10,348 nucleotides of DNA from CANHEE01 sp043777755 (GTDB taxonomy: Bacteria; Bacteroidota; Bacteroidia; Chitinophagales; Saprospiraceae). The DNA is taken from NCBI GenBank assembly GCA_043777755.1, contig JAYWHK010000131.1, forward strand, positions 1-10,348, in the 5' to 3' direction. Positions 8,183 to 10,348 of the stretch are shown piece after piece. The position numbers and the translations under genes are program-made. The notes below the pieces were generated by a model. The model saw nothing but the letters and a program-made list of their open reading frames with translations. It ran no database searches and was not told the DNA's origin. Every line of letters begins with the position of its first letter. Position 1 is the stretch's first letter.

Positions 8183-8224
8183 TAGTCGTAAGTCAATAAG
8201 CCAATAGTCTTCTAACTTACTAGT
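8183..8224. repeat. Degenerate ~8-base repeats (AGTCGTA/AGTCAATA type) between Nudix and GH27 genes
   Basis: The spacer reads as a run of related 7-8-mers: AGTCGTA, AGTCAATA, AGCCAATA, GTCTTCTA, ACTTACTA. Its first 18 bases (8183-8200) match 17 of 18 positions of 10182-10199, downstream of the GH19 gene. GTAAGT (8188-8193) and ACTTAC (8215-8220) could pair as a weak stem. The stretch lies 9 bases upstream of the GH27 start codon, in its 5' leader if the promoter is further up. Function unknown. Confidence 0.6.
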
Positions 8225-8255
8225 TTGTAATGGTTTGAAATGTAGATTTTTTTTA

Positions 8256-8867
8256 TTAAGAGGCTTCTAAAACCGCCAAAATATTCTTATAAACAACTCT
8301 TTTTTCTGCAAAAAAAGCATTTTTCGACATCCAAACGGCTTGTTCAATGTCTTCTTCGGCTTGTGGAACGAGTGTTTCGTCAGAGATAGTTGTCATGTTG
8401 TACCAATACGTTTTTTTCAAAACCCTTTTTTCATTAAAAGTATAAACATGATAGGTTTTACAAATGGCATCGCCCAAAACGACTTGCTGAAGACCAGTTT
8501 CTTCTTGAATTTCTCTGATGGCAGCGATTTTTTTCTTTTCGTCTTTTTCGATTTTTCCTTTTGGCAAATCCCAAGAACCACGTCTAAAAATAAATAAAAT
8601 TTCATTTTTACTATTTTTAACAACGCCACCAGCCGCTTTTATGATTTTAAACAATCCTTTAAAACCAGTTTTGAGTGCCTTATAATCTTCACTCCAAACG
8701 ACAACTTGCTCAAATTCGTGTGGCTTTTCCATCATATCGAGGTAAGCATGAAGCATTTTTAAGTTTAAAAAACGACCTTTTAATGTTTTTTTGTCGTTCA
8801 CAAAATTTTTTGCCTCCTCTGCATCGCAAAGGATTAGTGGAATTTCATTGATGAAAACAGTTAGCAT
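8256..8867 (-). CDS. Nudix hydrolase family protein
   Basis: Cytoplasmic protein of 203 residues with a complete Nudix box: G104, five residues, E110, seven residues, then R118-E119-I-Q-E122-E123-T-G125-L126, fitting GX5EX7REUXEEXGU. The metal-binding glutamates E119, E122 and E123 are present. The Nudix fold covers about residues 78-200 (AAGGVVKNSKNEILFIFRRG, then WDLPKGK). The first ~75 residues are a small extra domain that I do not recognise. Family members cleave nucleoside diphosphates linked to another group; the substrate cannot be told here. The frame extends upstream to an ATG at 8960, but those 31 residues are Phe/Tyr/Ile/Asn-rich translation of AT-rich spacer and would overlap the divergent promoter, so MLTVFINEIP at 8867 is preferred. 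GH27 follows after 81 bases on the same strand with no clear terminator between, so co-transcription is possible. No convincing own promoter was found upstream. Confidence 0.93.
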   Translation of the reverse strand: MLTVFINEIPLILCDAEEAKNFVNDKKTLKGRFLNLKMLHAYLDMMEKPHEFEQVVVWSEDYKALKTGFKGLFKIIKAAGGVVKNSKNEILFIFRRGSWDLPKGKIEKDEKKKIAAIREIQEETGLQQVVLGDAICKTYHVYTFNEKRVLKKTYWYNMTTISDETLVPQAEEDIEQAVWMSKNAFFAEKRVVYKNILAVLEAS

Positions 8868-8914
8868 ATAATATATTGTTTTAAAAATATTTGAATTAAA
8901 AAAATATAATTTGA

Positions 8915-8947
8915 TTGATGAGTATTTAATGAAAATGATTAAATTTG
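8915..8947 (+). promoter_or_regulatory. Bacteroidota-type promoter for the GH19 gene
   Basis: TAAATTTG at 8940-8947 matches the Bacteroidota -7 consensus TAnnTTTG exactly. TTG at 8915-8917 could be the -33 element, with 22 bases between them; this is at the long end of the usual range. Transcription would start around 8953, leaving a leader of about 45 bases before ATG 8999. The site lies in the 131-base divergent spacer shared with the Nudix gene. Confidence 0.6.
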
Positions 8948-8998
8948 CACTTTGTGACAAGGTAAATAGAGAACCACATACTTTTAGAAAACACTACT

Positions 8999-10132
8999 AT
9001 GAAAAAAACTATTTTTGCAATAGCACTCAGCTGTTGTGCAAATGTACTATGTTTTTCCCAAAAACAAGCAACATTATCATTTAGACATCTTTTTAAAGTT
9101 GAATGTGCAAGAAATCAGATTCAGCACAAGTTAAAAATCATTCAAAATGCCAATATTCCCTTAAAAATCAGAGGCAATACTTTTGTCGGACGAAAAAGGG
9201 TTAATAGTGGTACGAATGTCATGGAAGTGGCTGATGTTACCTCTGTATTCGCAGCAAAACGCTATTCTGGTAAAGAGGCGGCGGCTATTACAAAATGTAC
9301 GTACAGTGCTGATTTGGAAGTTGAAGGGCAACTTGAAGGTGGCAAAATTATGAAAATTAATGTCAAAGAAACAAATAAAACGGTAGATATTACTTTTCGT
9401 GGTCAAAAATGGTCAGAAAACAGGAGCGATGACACTAAATTTGAAGAAATCGGTACATTGCCATTCAAAAGTAAAGCACAATTAAAACGAACAAATCGAG
9501 ATGACAGTTACTTGATTTTGCTTGGTTTGACGGATTTAGCGCAAAAAAATAAGAAGAAAAAAGTAAAAGGCAAGCAAATTTGCCCTGTAACTTACGATGT
9601 TTTGCAGAATGTTTTGCCTCGAATGAACTCCGAAATTGCTTCTCAATATGCTGATCCTTTGAACAATTCGATGGAAGAGTTTGGCATCAATACACCTGCC
9701 CGTGTCAATATGTTTTTGGCTCAAATTGCACATGAAAGTGACAATCTGAGAATTTTTAAAGAAGAAGGAAAGCCATCTCGTTTTATTCGTTACGAACACA
9801 TCAAGGGTTTGGGAAATTCTCATCCTGGTGACGGTTATCGCTTTCGTGGTCGTGGGCCTATTCAAATCACTGGGCGAAAAAATTACCGTGAAGTTGGCGA
9901 AGCCTTGGGCGTAGATTTGGAAAACAATCCTGAACTTTTGGAAGACCCTTATTATGCTTTTCGTGCTGCCGCTTGGTGGTGGAAAAAACATGGTTTGAAT
10001 GAAAAAATGGATAAATTTCCCAATAACGTAAAAGTAGCAACTAAGGTAATCAATGGCGGTTATCGTCATTTACAGCGTCGTCAGCAAAAATACAACTACA
10101 TTGCAAGTAGTATGAATATGTTGGAATGTTGA
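8999..10132 (+). CDS. Secreted GH19-type (chitinase/endolysin-like) hydrolase with unknown basic N-terminal region
   Basis: Predicted exported enzyme of 377 residues that cuts beta-1,4-linked GlcNAc-containing polymers, either chitin or peptidoglycan. Residues 1-21 are a signal peptide (MKKTIFAIALSCCANVLCFSQ). The GH19 domain covers about 193-372. FLAQIAHESDNL holds the likely general acid E246, and E255 (FKEEG) is the best candidate for the second acid. GDGYRFRGRGPIQITGRKNY (277-296) is the family hallmark, and INGGYRHLQRRQQKYN (351-366) is the terminal signature. The short form, with few residues between HES and the FRGRG motif, is nearer to phage endolysins and the COG3179 group than to plant chitinases. 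Residues 22-190 match nothing I recognise; they end in a lysine-rich linker (QKNKKKKVKGKQ, 182-193). No T9SS sorting domain is present. It is the only plus-strand gene and has its own promoter. A peptidoglycan role (wall remodelling or attack on other cells) seems at least as likely as chitin use. Confidence 0.9.
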   Translation: MKKTIFAIALSCCANVLCFSQKQATLSFRHLFKVECARNQIQHKLKIIQNANIPLKIRGNTFVGRKRVNSGTNVMEVADVTSVFAAKRYSGKEAAAITKCTYSADLEVEGQLEGGKIMKINVKETNKTVDITFRGQKWSENRSDDTKFEEIGTLPFKSKAQLKRTNRDDSYLILLGLTDLAQKNKKKKVKGKQICPVTYDVLQNVLPRMNSEIASQYADPLNNSMEEFGINTPARVNMFLAQIAHESDNLRIFKEEGKPSRFIRYEHIKGLGNSHPGDGYRFRGRGPIQITGRKNYREVGEALGVDLENNPELLEDPYYAFRAAAWWWKKHGLNEKMDKFPNNVKVATKVINGGYRHLQRRQQKYNYIASSMNMLEC

Positions 10133-10150
10133 GTTGGTCGGTCTTTTATG

Positions 10151-10212
10151 AGTCGTAAGTCGCTGTGTGTGATGCGTATTTTAGTCGTAAGTCAGTAAGT
10201 CGCTGTGTGTGG
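10151..10212. repeat. Direct repeat of GTAAGTCGCTGTGTGTG with AGTCGTAAGTC leader
   Basis: The 17-mer GTAAGTCGCTGTGTGTG occurs exactly at 10155-10171 and 10195-10211, 40 bases apart. AGTCGTAAGTC begins at 10151 and again at 10183. In the second copy an extra AGTAAGTC is inserted, as expected from slippage or expansion of a short unit. The AGTCGTAAGTC core also occurs at 8184-8194, in another intergenic spacer. Function unknown. Confidence 0.85.
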
Positions 10213-10286
10213 TTTCTGGATTTTTAAATTTGTGCAAAATATCTTACTGTAAAATTATGTACTGGCAAATTAAGAAGGATTTAGCA

Positions 10287-10344
10287 CACGAATTATCGCA
10301 GATAAAATCAATAAATTGATTTCACTCACGGATTTTCACGGATT
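10287..10344. repeat. Decamer-phased CACGRATT repeats with central inverted repeat
   Basis: CACGAATT (10287), CACGGATT (10327) and CACGGATT (10337) lie in a common 10-base register, with the looser CGCAGATA at 10297. Between them, 10305-10322 is an inverted repeat, AAATCAAT-AA-ATTGATTT. From memory, strings of CACGAATT/CACGGATT in about 10-base steps are frequent in intergenic DNA of Bacteroidota; the function is not known to me. The array may continue past the right edge. Confidence 0.6.
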
Positions 10345-10348
10345 CCCT

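Larger units (their letters stand above)
10133..10348. other. Gene-free right end of window with short repeats
   Basis: The 216 bases after the GH19 stop hold no open frame of coding character and no clear hairpin-plus-T terminator for the GH19 gene. They contain the GTAAGTCGCTGTGTGTG repeats (10151-10212) and the decamer-phased CACGRATT repeats (10287-10344). A gene may begin beyond the right edge. Confidence 0.6.

Noticed and set aside
9536..10069. 177-codon minus-strand open frame opposite the GH19 gene
   Set aside because: It is antisense to the conserved GH19 domain; Phe/Ile-rich content is what the complement of a Lys/Asn-rich gene gives.
8999..10132. Prophage endolysin origin for the GH19 gene
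   Set aside because: It has a signal peptide, its own host-type promoter and no holin or phage genes nearby, so a chromosomal secreted enzyme is more likely.

Overview
The window is AT-rich DNA from a Bacteroidota bacterium, most likely of the Cytophagales/Flavobacteriales kind. The evidence is a type IX secretion (gliding-type) C-terminal sorting domain, signal peptides ending in FAQ or FSQ, a beta-propeller/Y_Y_Y/LytS-type sensor kinase, weak ribosome binding sites, and promoter-like TAnnTTTG elements. The genus cannot be fixed from the sequence alone.

Layout, left to right. Bases 1-2564 (minus strand) hold most of a membrane sensor histidine kinase; its ATP-binding C-terminus runs off the left edge. 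Bases 2573-5653 (minus) encode a 1026-residue secreted protein: ten Cys-bounded Ig-like modules repeat every ~81 residues, followed by a PKD-like module and a T9SS type-B sorting domain. The two genes are 8 bases apart, adhesin-like gene first, so they are very probably one transcript. A 319-base gap (5654-5972) holds a candidate promoter for this pair and a strong hairpin terminator for the next gene. Bases 5973-8174 (minus) encode a secreted GH27 alpha-galactosidase with a jelly-roll domain and a NEW1/He_PIG module in front of the catalytic barrel. Bases 8256-8867 (minus) encode a Nudix hydrolase. Bases 8999-10132 (plus) encode a secreted GH19-type lytic enzyme with an unrecognised basic N-terminal region, read divergently from the Nudix gene and with its own consensus promoter. 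The last 216 bases hold no gene but carry two kinds of short repeat, one of which recurs between the Nudix and GH27 genes.

How the parts relate. The surface protein and the sensor kinase look like a functional pair: an exported modular protein and a periplasmic-propeller sensor, with a LytTR-type response regulator expected just left of the window. The GH27 and GH19 enzymes point to polysaccharide or cell-wall degradation outside the cytoplasm, but there is no SusC/SusD pair here, so this is not a recognisable polysaccharide utilisation locus. The Nudix gene looks like housekeeping and may be co-transcribed with GH27 across an 81-base gap. I see no mobile element, CRISPR array, tRNA or rRNA. 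The least explained items are the surface protein/kinase pair with its internally duplicated two-module block, the N-terminal region of the GH19 protein, and the intergenic repeats.
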